DNA of 64,000 nt from Burkholderia cepacia ATCC 25416 (GTDB lineage Bacteria > Pseudomonadota > Gammaproteobacteria > Burkholderiales > Burkholderiaceae). Each line of letters begins with the position of its first letter. The stretch's first letter is position 1. A model generated the notes under the pieces. The model saw only the letters and a program-made list of their open reading frames with translations. It was not told the DNA's origin and did not search any database. A program made the position numbers and the translations under genes. Shown here one piece after another: positions 18,772 to 28,568 of the stretch. Location: contig NZ_CP012982.1 of assembly GCF_001411495.1 (NCBI RefSeq), positions 868,001 through 932,000 of the forward strand, in the 5' to 3' direction.

Positions 18772-19625
18772 GCGGCTGCCTGCGCCGCGCGCTCGGCCGG
18801 CGTGCCGCCCGCATGGCGGCGGCCGAGGTACGCCTCGATCACGCGAGGATCGTGCCGCACGTCGCGCGGCGCGCCTTCGGCGATCTTCACGCCGTTGTCG
18901 AGCACCATCACGCGGTCGGACACGCGCATCACGAGTTCGAGCTTGTGCTCGATCAGCAGGATCGTCAGGCCGCGCGCTTTCAGCGACTGGATCAGTTGCA
19001 GCATCTCGGCCGTCTCCGTCTCGTTCATCCCGGCCGTCGGTTCGTCGAGCAGCAGCAGGCGCGGATGCAGCGCCAGCGCGCGGCCGATCTCCACGCGCCG
19101 CCGGTTCGCATACGACAGGCTGTGGGCCGGATGATCGATGCGTGGGGTGAGCCGTTCGCCGAACCCGGCGATGATGCCGCGCGCCTCGTCGCGCAGCGCG
19201 GCTTCCTCGCGTCGCACCGACGCGGGCCGCACGAGCGCGCGCAGCACTTCGGCAGCCGCACCGAGTGCAGGCCAGCCCGGCCGCGCCGCACGCAGCCGCG
19301 CATGCGCGCCGATCAGCACGTTGTCGAGCACGCTCAGGTTGCCGAACACGCGGCCGTGCTGGAACGTGCGCGCGATGCCGAGCGCCGCGAGGCGTTCGGG
19401 CGCGGTGCCCGTGATGTCGCGGCCGTCGAACGTCACGCGGCCGGCGTCGGGCCGGTCGGCGCCCGCGATCAGGTTGAACAGCGTCGACTTGCCCGCGCCG
19501 TTCGGGCCGATCACGCTCAACAGTTCGCCGTCGGCGAGCGTCAGGCTCGCGCCGTCGAGCGCGGTCACGCCGTCGAAGCGGCGCGTCAGGCCCTGCACGT
19601 CGAGCAAGGGTCGATTGGTGGTCAT
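18768..19625 (-). CDS. branched-chain-type ABC transporter ATPase, LivG-like
   Basis: A 285-residue ATP-binding subunit. Walker A is GPNGAGKST and the Walker B segment is LLLLDEPTAGM. The signature LSYANRRRVEIGRAL and the longer form with an inserted helical region identify LivG. The chosen ATG (MTTNRPLL) follows GAGGAGG. It sits 11 bp after the permease stop and overlaps LivF by four bases. Confidence 0.93.
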
Positions 19626-19636
19626 CGCATGCCTCC

Positions 19637-21448
19637 TCACACCGTACCCAGCAGGCCCTGCGGCCGGAACCGGACGAGCAGCAGCAGCACGAGGCCGTAG
19701 ATCAGCATCCGGTAATCGGCCGCCCAGCGGAACAGCTCGGGCAGCCCGATCAGCGCGATCGCGCCGACGATGCCGCCGAGCACGTTGCCGAGCCCGCCGA
19801 GGATCACCATCGTCAATGCGAGGATCGACACCTGCGAATCGAAGGTCTGGTGATTGATGTAGCTGTACAGGTGCGCGGCGATCCCGCCGCTCACACCGGC
19901 CGCGACGCCGCCGACCGCGAACGCGATCGCCTTGTAGCGGTTCGGCGCGATGCCGTGCGCACGCGCGGCGACGTCGTCCTCGCGCACCGCGCGCAGCGTG
20001 CGGCCGAGATGCGAGCGCAGCAGCCGCACCTGCACGAGCGCGAACCCGACGAGCACCACGAACGTGAACCAGTACGCGGCGCGCGCGGTACTCGCCCACG
20101 GCAGCGGCGCGATGCCGGTGACGCCGAGCGGGCCGCGCGTGAGGCTGTCCCAGTTCAGGATCACGAGGCTCACCACTTCGCCGATGCCGAGCGTCGCGAT
20201 CGACACGTAGTGCCCGCGCAGCCGGAACGCCGGGTAGACGAGCAGCGTGCCGAGCACGGCCGTGATCGCGCCCGCGCACGGGATCGTCACGGCCGGCGAC
20301 CAGCCGAGATCCGACGACAGCAGCGCCGACGCATACGCACCGATCACGAGCAGCGCCGCGTGGCCGAGCGAGATCTGCCCGACCGTGCCCGCGACGAGCG
20401 TGAGGCTCAGCGCGAGCAGCCCGTACAGCCACGCGTTGGTCAGCGTCTGCAGCACGTACGGCGACGCGCCGAGCCACGGCAGCACGGCGGCCAATGCAAT
20501 CAGCGCGACGAGTACCGGACGCGGCACGCGCACGGCCTTCGCGGCCGCGAGGAAGGTACCCGTCATCGGCTCGGGCGGCAGCGCGCGGTTCGCGCTGAAC
20601 AGGCCGTTCGGCCGCCACACGAGGAACACGATCAGCAGCCCGAACGCGAACAGGTCGCGGTAGCTCGTGCCGAACAGCGCGACGCCGTAGCTCTCGACGA
20701 GGCCGAGCAGCAGGCTGCCGGCGATCGCGCCCGGCACGTTGCCGAGCCCGCCGATCAGCAGCGCGACCACGCCCTTCAGCGTGGCCTGGAAGCCCATCGC
20801 CGGATCGATGCTGTTGTAGTACATGCCGACCAGCAGCCCGCTCACGCCGCCGAGCGCGCACGCGATCGCGAACACGGTCTGGTTCACGCGGTCGACGTCC
20901 ACGCCCATCTGCAGCGCCGCGTCGCGATCCTGCGCGGTCGCGCGCACGGCCCAGCCGAGTCGCGTGAAGCGCAGGAAGCCGTACAGCAGCGCGGCCGCCG
21001 CGATGCCGATGCCCGCGATCAGCAGGTCGAGCGAGCCCAACGTCGCGCCGGCAATGCGCAGATGCCAGTCCGGCAGCGGCGTCGGCACCGCGCGCGGGTC
21101 CGCGCCGAAGGCGAGCTGCGCGAGCTGGTCGAGGATGAAGCTGATGCCGATCGTCGCGAGCAGCGGCGCGATGCGCGCCGCGTGGCGCAGCGGCCGCAGC
21201 CCGATCCGCTCGATCGCGACGCCGAGCGCGCCGCAGCCGACGACGACCGCCGCGAGCGCGACCGGCAGCGGCAGCCCAAAGCGCGTCAGGCACAGCCAGC
21301 CGATGAATGCGCCGACCATGTACACCGAGCCGTGCGCGAAGTTGATCAGATGCGACACGCCGAAGATCAACGCGAGCCCGACCGCGAGCAACGCGTAGAT
21401 GTTGCCGACGATGAGGCCGTTGAGCGTGTAGTCGAGCCAGGAAGCCAT
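19637..21448 (-). CDS. fused LivH-LivM permease
   Basis: A 603-residue membrane protein in which the two permeases are one chain. Residues 1 to about 290 are LivH ([32 protein letters not shown]). Residues about 310-603 are LivM ([47 protein letters not shown]). Standard systems use two separate genes of about 300 and 330-420 residues. The ATG at 21448 follows a GTG that is also in frame; the ribosome-binding site is weak. It lies between the binding protein and LivG genes. Confidence 0.92.
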   Translation of the reverse strand: MASWLDYTLNGLIVGNIYALLAVGLALIFGVSHLINFAHGSVYMVGAFIGWLCLTRFGLPLPVALAAVVVGCGALGVAIERIGLRPLRHAARIAPLLATIGISFILDQLAQLAFGADPRAVPTPLPDWHLRIAGATLGSLDLLIAGIGIAAAALLYGFLRFTRLGWAVRATAQDRDAALQMGVDVDRVNQTVFAIACALGGVSGLLVGMYYNSIDPAMGFQATLKGVVALLIGGLGNVPGAIAGSLLLGLVESYGVALFGTSYRDLFAFGLLIVFLVWRPNGLFSANRALPPEPMTGTFLAAAKAVRVPRPVLVALIALAAVLPWLGASPYVLQTLTNAWLYGLLALSLTLVAGTVGQISLGHAALLVIGAYASALLSSDLGWSPAVTIPCAGAITAVLGTLLVYPAFRLRGHYVSIATLGIGEVVSLVILNWDSLTRGPLGVTGIAPLPWASTARAAYWFTFVVLVGFALVQVRLLRSHLGRTLRAVREDDVAARAHGIAPNRYKAIAFAVGGVAAGVSGGIAAHLYSYINHQTFDSQVSILALTMVILGGLGNVLGGIVGAIALIGLPELFRWAADYRMLIYGLVLLLLVRFRPQGLLGTV

Positions 21449-21482
21449 CACGATGCGTCCGTCACGTGCATGCGGTTCGGGG

Positions 21483-22676
21483 TCAGCGCGCGGCGAGCTG
21501 CGGTTTCGCGCCGTCCCACAGCGCCCACTGCCCCTGCTTCACGACGAGATACACGGTGCGCGCGCCCGCGACGCGGCGCGTCTGCGGATCGAAGCGCACC
21601 TTGCCGAAGATCACGCTCGGCACGTCGCTGATCTTCGCGAAGCCGTCGTGCGCGGCCTGGCGCGTCGTGCCGTAGCGGCGCAGCACTTCCGCCGACAGGA
21701 TCAGCGCGTCGTATGCGCGCGCGACGAACGAATCGGGATCGGCATGGAATTTCGCGCGATAGCGCTGCACGAACGCCTGCACCTCGGGGCGCGGCTCGGC
21801 CGGGAAGAAGTTCGATTCGGTATACACACCGTCGACGGCCGCGCCGCCCAGCTCGAGGAATTTCGGCGAATACACGGAGCCGACCGCCGCGATCGGCAGC
21901 GTGACGCCCGACGTGCGCGCCTGCCGCACGATCTGCGCGCCGTCCGCGTAGTACGAGATCAGCACGATCGAATCGGGCTTCGATTCGCCGATGCGCACGA
22001 GCGTCGAACGGAAATCCTTCTCCGCCGGCTGATAGCCTTCGGCCGCGACGACCTGCGCGCCGAGCCCGGCCACCGCCTTCGCGAAGATGTCCTTGCTGGT
22101 GCGGCCCCAGTCGGTGTTCAGGTACAGCACCGCGATCCGCTTGAAGCCGAGCTCCTTCACCGCGTAGCGCGCGAGCAGCGGCTGCTCCTCGGCCTGGCTC
22201 AGCGCGGTGCTCCACAGATAGTCGCCGCCTTTCGTGAAGTCCGGATGCGAGTTCGTGAAGCCGAACTGGATCAGTTGCCCGCGCTGGTAGATCGGCGATG
22301 CGGCCATCGACGTCGCGCTGGAGAAGTCGCCCAGCTCGATCGCGATGCGCGGATCGGCGACGAACTTCTGCGCGATCGCGACGGCCTGGCGCGGGTCGCT
22401 GCGGCTGTCCTGGAAGTCGATCGCGAGCGGCCGGCCATGGATGCCGCCGCTGCCGTTGATCTCGTCGAGCGCGAGATCGAAGCCGCGCTTCCATTGTTCG
22501 CCGTATTGCGCGTCCTGGCCCGTGAGCGGGCCGCTCACGCCGATCACCACCGGCTCGCCCGATACGCCCGCGGCGAGTGCGCCGCCCGTCGACAAGCCCC
22601 ATGCGGCAGCGAGCGCCGCCACCGTGCCCAGCACGCGCCGCCATGCGCCGCGTACGTCGTTCCCCGAAACGTTCAT
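21483..22676 (-). CDS. periplasmic amino-acid-type binding protein, LivK-like
   Basis: A 397-residue secreted receptor for the ABC transporter. A signal peptide runs from [14 protein letters not shown] through a hydrophobic stretch to about GALAAGVSG. Fold type I features follow: [22 protein letters not shown] and the hinge segment [22 protein letters not shown] precedes the ATG. It is first in its operon and divergent from the LysR gene. It is closest to ABC receptors for branched-chain amino acids and aromatic acids; the ligand is unassigned. Confidence 0.92.
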   Translation of the reverse strand: MNVSGNDVRGAWRRVLGTVAALAAAWGLSTGGALAAGVSGEPVVIGVSGPLTGQDAQYGEQWKRGFDLALDEINGSGGIHGRPLAIDFQDSRSDPRQAVAIAQKFVADPRIAIELGDFSSATSMAASPIYQRGQLIQFGFTNSHPDFTKGGDYLWSTALSQAEEQPLLARYAVKELGFKRIAVLYLNTDWGRTSKDIFAKAVAGLGAQVVAAEGYQPAEKDFRSTLVRIGESKPDSIVLISYYADGAQIVRQARTSGVTLPIAAVGSVYSPKFLELGGAAVDGVYTESNFFPAEPRPEVQAFVQRYRAKFHADPDSFVARAYDALILSAEVLRRYGTTRQAAHDGFAKISDVPSVIFGKVRFDPQTRRVAGARTVYLVVKQGQWALWDGAKPQLAAR

Positions 22677-23031
22677 GCGTCCCCCAGCTTCAGTCAGTCG
22701 AAAAGAGTGAGGGCATGTAACCATCCGGTTCAGGACGATCCAACGAAGTTTTGCGTATATCGATATCGGGCGCGGCGCGAAACCGGCGACGCCCGCGAAC
22801 GGCCACCCACACGCGCTGCCGCGCGCGATGAGCCGGCATGCATCGCATCGCGTTGATTCGATTGGCGTTTCCTGTACGTCACGCATCGCCACCGGCGCGC
22901 CCGCGCGCCCCTCCGGCCATCGCGACGATCGTGCGCTTCGCAGTTTTCGCGCTGTCGATAGCAAAATTCATTATATGAATCACGCATGCTCACACTCCTA
23001 CAATGCGCAAATCGCATCATCGGAAGGTGTC
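22677..23031. other. intergenic region between transporter operon and LysR gene
   Basis: These 355 bp separate two divergent operons and must hold both promoters. The stretch from 22950 to 22985 is AT-rich and contains the palindrome described at 22966-22980. No gene is seen. Confidence 0.6.
22966..22980. promoter_or_regulatory. candidate LysR box, T-N11-A palindrome
   Basis: ATTCATTATATGAAT has perfect 6-bp arms around TAT and satisfies the T-N11-A rule for LysR-type regulators. It lies 52 bp upstream of the LysR start, between it and the divergent transporter operon, where such a regulator would control both. Confidence 0.5.
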
Positions 23032-24081
23032 ATGGAGCTGCATCAACTCGAAGCGTTTTCCGCGGTCATGTCGGCCGGCAGCGTGACCGGCGCGGGCGAA
23101 CTGCTCGGCCGCTCGCAGCCGGCCGTCACGCGGCAGATCCAGGAGCTCGAAGCCGATCTCGGCTACGCGCTGTTCGACCGGCACGGCCCGCGCGTCACGC
23201 CGACGCGGCGCGCCTTCCTGCTCTACGAGGAAGTCGAGCGCTCGCTGGTCGGCCTGCGTGCGATCGAGGCGCGCGCACGGGCGCTCGGCGACGAAACCGC
23301 CGAACCCGTGCGCATCGCGGCGACGCCTTCGCTCGCGGCGACGCTCGTGCCGGCCGCGCTCGCCGCGCTGCCCGACGGCGCGCAGGCGCCGCACTACCAG
23401 TTGCGCAGCGAATCGGCCGAGCATGTCGTGCACGAGGTGCTGGCCGGCACGGCCGACATCGGCGTCGTCACGCTGCCGATGGCGCATGCGGGGCTCGACG
23501 TGCACTGGATCGCGCAGACGCCCTGCGTCGCCGTGCTGCCCGCCGGCGACCCGCTCGCGGCGCAGCCGCGCATCGCGCTGCGCGATCTCGCGCGCCGCCG
23601 CATCGTGACGGTCGCGAACCGGCACCGGCTGCGCCAGCGGATCGATGCGGCATTCGCGGCCGCGCGGGTCGACGCACGCGTCTTCATCGAAACCAATGCG
23701 TCGCTGAATGCGGTGATGGCGGCGCGTGCCGGCATCGGCATCGGCATCGTCGATCCGGCCACCGGTGTCGCACTGCCGGTGGCCGGCGTCGTCGCCCGCC
23801 CGCTCGACGTCGACATCCCGTTCGCGTTCGGCGTCGCGACGCCGGCCGGCAAGGCGCGCACGGCGGCCGTCGATGCGCTGCTCGACGCGCTGCACCGGAC
23901 GACGCGCACACTGCTCGACGACGTGATCTTTCACGAGGCCGCCGCGCACGACGCGCTGCTGCGCGGCGACCGGCTGCGTGCCGGGCGCCCGTCACGTCCT
24001 TCAAGTCCCTCAAATCCTGCAAGCCCTTCCAGCCCGCCACGCACGGCACGATCGCGCCGCACGCGCCCGGAGGCCGCATGA
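23032..24081 (+). CDS. LysR-family transcriptional regulator
   Basis: A 349-residue regulator. The helix-turn-helix is at residues 3-62 (LEAFSAVMSAGSVTGAGELLG, QPAVTRQIQELE), followed by the periplasmic-binding-like effector domain. The last 30 residues form a Ser/Pro/Arg-rich tail beyond the normal family end, encoded by a C-rich repetitive stretch. GGAAGGTGTC precedes the ATG. The stop overlaps the flavoprotein start, so regulator and enzyme are cotranscribed. It likely controls the divergent transporter too. Confidence 0.92.
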   Translation: MELHQLEAFSAVMSAGSVTGAGELLGRSQPAVTRQIQELEADLGYALFDRHGPRVTPTRRAFLLYEEVERSLVGLRAIEARARALGDETAEPVRIAATPSLAATLVPAALAALPDGAQAPHYQLRSESAEHVVHEVLAGTADIGVVTLPMAHAGLDVHWIAQTPCVAVLPAGDPLAAQPRIALRDLARRRIVTVANRHRLRQRIDAAFAAARVDARVFIETNASLNAVMAARAGIGIGIVDPATGVALPVAGVVARPLDVDIPFAFGVATPAGKARTAAVDALLDALHRTTRTLLDDVIFHEAAAHDALLRGDRLRAGRPSRPSSPSNPASPSSPPRTARSRRTRPEAA

Positions 24082-25511
24082 CGATGCCCGCCGATGCACT
24101 CCACGCACTCGAAACCCGGCTCGCTCAAGACCTGCGCTGGCTCGACCTGCCCGCGCCGTCGTGGGTGCCGCCGCGCGAGGCCGACGGCACACGCGTGCTC
24201 GACGTCGCGATCGTCGGCGGCGGCATGGCCGGGCTCGCGGCTGCCGCCGAACTGCGCCTGCTCGGCATCGACAACCAGTGCGTGATCGACCGCGCGCCGG
24301 CGGGTTACGAAGGGCCATGGGTCACGTTCGCGCGGATGGACACGCTGCGCTCGCCGAAGCAGCTCGCGGGCCCCGCGCTCGGCTTGCCCGCGCTGACGTT
24401 CCGCGCCTGGTTCGAAGCGCAATACGGCCGTGACGCATGGGACGCGCTCTACAAGATTCCGCGCACGCAATGGATGGACTACCTGCGCTGGTACCGGCGC
24501 GTGCTCGACCTGCCGGTGCGCAACGACACCACGCTCGTCGCGCTGCGCCCGCGCGACGACGGCCTGCTCGCGCTCGACGTGCGCGGCAACGGCGAAGCGC
24601 AGACGCTGCTCGCGCGGCATGTGGTGCTCGCGACCGGCCGCGACGGGCTCGGCGGCCCGTACGTGCCGCCCGTCGCGCACCGCGCGCCGCGCGCGCGTTG
24701 GGCCCATTCGTCCGAGCCGATCGACTTCGCGGCGCTCGCGGGCAAGCGCATCGGCGTGGTCGGCGCGGGCGCGTCCGCGTTCGACAATGCGGGTACCGCG
24801 CTCGAAGCCGGCGCCGCGCGCGTCGACCTGTTCTTCCGCCGCGCGGACATTCCGCGCATCAACAAGCTGACGGGCATCGGCAGCCCGGGGCTCGTGCACG
24901 GCTACGCGGATCTCGACGACGCGACGAAGTGGCGCTTCATGCACTACGCGCTGACGTCGCAGACGCCGCCGCCGCGCGACAGCGTGCTGCGCGTGTCGCG
25001 TCACGAGCATGCGCATTTTCATGCGGGCAGCCCGATCGAGACGCTCGCCGAACATGCGGACGCCCTCGACGTGACGACGCCGCGCGGGCGCTACACCGTC
25101 GATTTCATGATCTTCGCGACGGGCTTTCATTCGGACTGGACGACGCGCGCGGAATTCGCGTCGTTCGGCTCGCACGTGCGGCGCTGGAAGGATCGTTATC
25201 GGCCGGCGCCGGATTTGTGGCTCGACGAACTCGCGGAATCGCCCGATCTCGGCCCCGCATTCTCGTTCCAGGAGCGCGAGCCCGGTGCATGCCCGGCTGT
25301 CACGCGAATCCATTGCTTCAACCATGCGGCGAGCCTGAGCCACGGCAAGCTGTCCGGCGATATCCCGGCGATCAGCGCGGGCGCCGAGCGGCTCGCGCGC
25401 GGCATCGCGAGCCGGCTGTTCGACGCGGATCGCGATCGCCACTACGACGCGCTCGTCGCATACGCGAACGCGGAACTGCAAGGCGACGAATGGCGCGACG
25501 CCGATGCATGA
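24078..25511 (+). CDS. FAD/NAD(P)-binding flavoprotein, monooxygenase-like
   Basis: A 477-residue enzyme with two nucleotide-binding motifs: VAIVGGGMAGLAAAAEL near residue 40 and RIGVVGAGASAFDNAG near residue 230. It also has FATGFHSD late in the chain, as in flavin-containing monooxygenases and lysine/ornithine N-hydroxylases. GGAGGCCGC precedes the ATG, which overlaps the LysR stop. It is followed by two CMD-fold genes. The reaction is not certain; an N- or S-oxygenation or hydroxylation of the compound imported by the divergent transporter is a reasonable inference. Confidence 0.88.
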   Translation: MTMPADALHALETRLAQDLRWLDLPAPSWVPPREADGTRVLDVAIVGGGMAGLAAAAELRLLGIDNQCVIDRAPAGYEGPWVTFARMDTLRSPKQLAGPALGLPALTFRAWFEAQYGRDAWDALYKIPRTQWMDYLRWYRRVLDLPVRNDTTLVALRPRDDGLLALDVRGNGEAQTLLARHVVLATGRDGLGGPYVPPVAHRAPRARWAHSSEPIDFAALAGKRIGVVGAGASAFDNAGTALEAGAARVDLFFRRADIPRINKLTGIGSPGLVHGYADLDDATKWRFMHYALTSQTPPPRDSVLRVSRHEHAHFHAGSPIETLAEHADALDVTTPRGRYTVDFMIFATGFHSDWTTRAEFASFGSHVRRWKDRYRPAPDLWLDELAESPDLGPAFSFQEREPGACPAVTRIHCFNHAASLSHGKLSGDIPAISAGAERLARGIASRLFDADRDRHYDALVAYANAELQGDEWRDADA

Positions 25512-25557
25512 GCGCGCGTCCATCGACCCCATAGACGACCAAGGAATCCCGAACGAT

Positions 25558-26088
25558 ATGACTGAATCCATCACGCCGGCCGATGCGCCGGACACGATCG
25601 ATGCGGCGGCCGGCCTGCGCGACGGCGACGCGATCGCCGCACTGCGCCGCGCGCGCGAAAAGGTGCTGCTTCATACGCGGCTGAGCGAGGCTGCCCTGTT
25701 CGATCCCGCACTGCCCGATCTTTCGTTGATCGAAAGACTGCACACGGCCCGGTATGTCGCGCACAAGTCGAAGGCGCCGGCATTGACCGACACCTATCGT
25801 GCACGGCTGATCGACGCGGGCGGCACGCTCGACGATATCGCACGCGCGGACGCCGATGCGTTCGACGCGCTGCCTCGACGCATCGGCGCGATCCTTGCGC
25901 ATGCACGCCTGCTGACGCTCGCCCCTGTCGATGCGCGCCCGTCCGATCTCGATGCGCTGAAGTCGGCCGGGCTCACGACGCCCGCGATCGTCGCGCTGTC
26001 GCAGCTCGTGGCGTTCGTCGCGTACCAGTTGCGCGTCGCCGTTGCCGCGCAGGCGCTTCAGGCACGTACTGCAACGGAGGCCGCATGA
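25558..26088 (+). CDS. CMD-domain protein, Avi_7170-like
   Basis: A 176-residue helical protein resembling the CMD domain family named after Avi_7170, which pairs with an Avi_7169-type peroxidase-like protein. It lacks the CxxC-x-x-H motif of active AhpD proteins, so it may be a structural partner. The ATG giving MTESITPADA is preferred; an ATG at 25504 inside the previous gene would add 18 residues. It overlaps the following gene by four bases (ATGA). Confidence 0.8.
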   Translation: MTESITPADAPDTIDAAAGLRDGDAIAALRRAREKVLLHTRLSEAALFDPALPDLSLIERLHTARYVAHKSKAPALTDTYRARLIDAGGTLDDIARADADAFDALPRRIGAILAHARLLTLAPVDARPSDLDALKSAGLTTPAIVALSQLVAFVAYQLRVAVAAQALQARTATEAA

Positions 26089-26678
26089 CGACGACCGCCC
26101 ACGGCTTCACGTCCGACACGCTCGGCTGGCGCGCCTGGCTCGACACCGTTTCGCTCGATGCCGCAACGCCCGAGCAGCTGGCCGTGCTCGACGCGAGCCA
26201 CCCGCAAGCGAAGACGTCCGACTATTACCTGCTGCTCGTCCACCTGCCCGAGATCCTGCGGCAGCGCTCGGGCGTGTTCAACGCGATCATGTACGGCCCC
26301 GGCGGACTGTCGCGCGCCGAGCGCGAACTCGCCAGCACGGCCGTGTCGCGCGTGAACGGTTGCGTGTATTGCGCATCCGTGCATGCGCAGCGCTTCACGC
26401 AGCTCGCGAAACGCACCGACGCGATCGAGCAGGTATTCGACGATCCGGCGACGGCCGGCACGACGGCGCGCGAACGCGCGATCGTGCGTTATGCGATCGC
26501 GCTGACGGAGCGGCCCGAAACGGTCGACGCGAGCGATGTCGCCGCGCTGGAAGCCGAAGGGCTGACGCATGAGGAGATTCTCGACCTGTCGCACGCGGTC
26601 GCGATCTTCGCGTGGGCGAACCGGTTGATGCTGACGCTGGGCGAGCCGGTGTTTCCGGAACCGGCGTCACTCGCCTGA
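26085..26678 (+). CDS. AhpD-like peroxidase-related protein, Avi_7169-like
   Basis: A 197-residue protein of the alkylhydroperoxidase/CMD fold. It carries the redox motif CVYCASVH (CxxC-x-x-x-H) in ASTAVSRVNGCVYCASVHAQ, so it can probably reduce peroxides or act as a thiol oxidoreductase. The start overlaps the CMD-domain gene. It closes the LysR, flavoprotein and CMD operon and may deal with peroxide made by the flavoprotein. Confidence 0.88.
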   Translation: MTTTAHGFTSDTLGWRAWLDTVSLDAATPEQLAVLDASHPQAKTSDYYLLLVHLPEILRQRSGVFNAIMYGPGGLSRAERELASTAVSRVNGCVYCASVHAQRFTQLAKRTDAIEQVFDDPATAGTTARERAIVRYAIALTERPETVDASDVAALEAEGLTHEEILDLSHAVAIFAWANRLMLTLGEPVFPEPASLA

Positions 26679-26730
26679 CGCCTGACGCCCGGCCCAACCC
26701 GAACACGGGCTGACGCAGGCGCCGCCCGCG

Positions 26731-27162
26731 TCACGCCTTGTGCGTCGACAGCAGGATACTCGTCTCGGTATTCGCGATCCCGTCGATCAACCGGATCGCG
26801 CCGAGCACGCGATCGAAGTGCTCGAGCGAATCGGCATGCAGCTCGGCGACGAGATCCCAGCGCCCGTTCGTGCTGTGGATCGACGTCACGTTCGGATGCC
26901 CGCGCAGCACCTTCACCACTTCCGCGCCGCGGTTGCCCTGCACGGCGATCGACATCAGCGCGCGGATCCGGTGGCGTTCCGCCGCCGGCTTGAGCCGCAC
27001 CGTATAACCGACGATCACGCCGTTTTTCTCCAGCCGCGTCAGCCGGTTCTGCACGGTCGCGCGCGCGACGCGCAATGCCTTCGCCAGCGCGACGACGGGC
27101 AGTCGCGCGTTGTCGCGCAGCAGCGCGATGAGCTGCCGGTCGACATCGTCGAGCGTAATCAT
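26731..27162 (-). CDS. Lrp/AsnC-family regulator
   Basis: A 143-residue regulator. The helix-turn-helix is at the N-terminus (DDVDRQLIALLRDNARLP through RVARATVQNRLTRLEK) and the RAM ligand-binding domain follows (ALMSIAVQGNRGAEVVKVL). It is divergent from the ornithine cyclodeaminase and CtlX genes across 267 bp and is their likely amino-acid-responsive regulator. Confidence 0.93.
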   Translation of the reverse strand: MITLDDVDRQLIALLRDNARLPVVALAKALRVARATVQNRLTRLEKNGVIVGYTVRLKPAAERHRIRALMSIAVQGNRGAEVVKVLRGHPNVTSIHSTNGRWDLVAELHADSLEHFDRVLGAIRLIDGIANTETSILLSTHKA

Positions 27163-27256
27163 GGGTGGACCTTCCTGTTGAACGTGAACCGGCCGCCAGC
27201 GTGCCGGAGGCTGCGCATTCCGCGCCAGCGAAACTTGTCAAATTGCCGGATATGGC

Positions 27257-27269
27257 TGGCATTCTGCCA
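27257..27269. promoter_or_regulatory. short palindrome in the Lrp-cyclodeaminase intergenic region
   Basis: TGGCATTCTGCCA has perfect 5-bp arms around TTC. It lies in an AT-richer stretch of the shared promoter region, where an Lrp-type dimer might bind. The support is symmetry and position only. Confidence 0.3.
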
Positions 27270-27429
27270 AGTCTATCGATAAATCTGCCACTTTTGCTGT
27301 CTATTTGTTGGCTCGACTCGCGGAAATAATGACGTATCGACCGGCCGGACACGCCGCGCCGAAGCACCGCCCGGTCGACCAGAACGCCAGGGACATCCGT
27401 ACCGGCACTGAGAACATGGAGACAGACGC

Positions 27430-28509
27430 ATGACCCGCTTCCTCGACGTTCCCGCCACCGCCCGACTGATCGCCAAAACCGGCGTCACGACGTTCCTGCG
27501 CGAACTCGTCGACACGCTGCGCGCCGATTACCTGCACTGGGCCGACTTCGACAAGTCGCCGCGCGTCGCGTGCCACTCGCGCGACGGCGTGATCGAACTG
27601 ATGCCCGTCGCGAACGCATCGCTATTCGCGTTCAAGTACGTGAACGGCCACCCCGTCAACGCCGCGCGCGGGATGCACACGGTGATGGCGTTCGGCGCGC
27701 TCGCCGAAGTCGACACCGGCTACCCGCTGCTGCTCGCCGAACTCACGCTCACCACCGCGCTGCGCACGGCCGCCACGTCGGTGCTCGCCGCGCAGGTACT
27801 CGCCCGCCCCGACGCGCGCACGATGGCGCTGATCGGCAACGGTGCGCAGAGCGAATTCCAGGCGATCGCGTTCCATACGCTGCTCGGCATCGACGAAATC
27901 CGCGTGTTCGACGTCGATCCGCGCGCGACCGACAAGCTCGTGCGGAACCTCGCCGCGTACCCGGCGCTGCGCGCCGTGCGTGCCGCATCGACCGCCGATG
28001 CCGTGCGCGGCGCCGACATCGTGACGACCGTCACCGCCGACAAGGCATACGCGACGATCGTCACGGCCGACATGATCGAGCCCGGCATGCACCTGAACGC
28101 CGTGGGCGGCGATTGCCCGGGCAAGACCGAACTCGAAGCGGGCGTGCTGCATGCGGGCCGCGTGTTCGTCGAATTCGAGCCGCAGTCGCGCATCGAGGGC
28201 GAGATTCAGCAGATGCCGGCCGACTTCCCCGTCACCGAACTGTGGCGCGTGCTGCAACGCGAGACGACCGGCCGCGAACGCGCGGACGAAGTCACGGTGT
28301 TCGACTCGGTCGGCTTCGCGCTCGAGGATTATTCGGCGCTGCGCTACCTCTATGCGCTCGCGCAGCAGCACAACGCGGGCGTCGAGATCGCGCTGATTCC
28401 GCCGGCCGTCGACCCGAAGAACCTGTTCGCGCTGATCGACGATCCGGCCGCGATCGCGCAGGGTCACGCGGCATACGTGACCGAAGCCGTCGCCGCGTTC
28501 GCGCGCTGA
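27430..28509 (+). CDS. ornithine cyclodeaminase
   Basis: A 359-residue enzyme of the ornithine cyclodeaminase/mu-crystallin family that turns L-ornithine into L-proline and ammonia with bound NAD. The NAD motif is LIGNGAQSEFQ, with RGMHTVMAFGALAEVDTGYP before it and HLNAVGGDCPGKTEL after it. The latter segment (GGDCPGKTEL) is typical of true ornithine cyclodeaminases rather than alanine dehydrogenases. It is divergent from Lrp and followed 59 bp later by ctlX. Confidence 0.9.
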   Translation: MTRFLDVPATARLIAKTGVTTFLRELVDTLRADYLHWADFDKSPRVACHSRDGVIELMPVANASLFAFKYVNGHPVNAARGMHTVMAFGALAEVDTGYPLLLAELTLTTALRTAATSVLAAQVLARPDARTMALIGNGAQSEFQAIAFHTLLGIDEIRVFDVDPRATDKLVRNLAAYPALRAVRAASTADAVRGADIVTTVTADKAYATIVTADMIEPGMHLNAVGGDCPGKTELEAGVLHAGRVFVEFEPQSRIEGEIQQMPADFPVTELWRVLQRETTGRERADEVTVFDSVGFALEDYSALRYLYALAQQHNAGVEIALIPPAVDPKNLFALIDDPAAIAQGHAAYVTEAVAAFAR

Positions 28510-28568
28510 CCGCGATGCCCGGGCGGCCGGTGCGCCGCCCGTTTTCCTGCCCTTCGTTCCTGCCTGTC

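Noticed and set aside
19850..21631. 593-codon plus-strand frame over the permease
   Set aside because: It is antisense to the LivH-LivM fusion with Arg/Asp/Gln-rich shadow composition.
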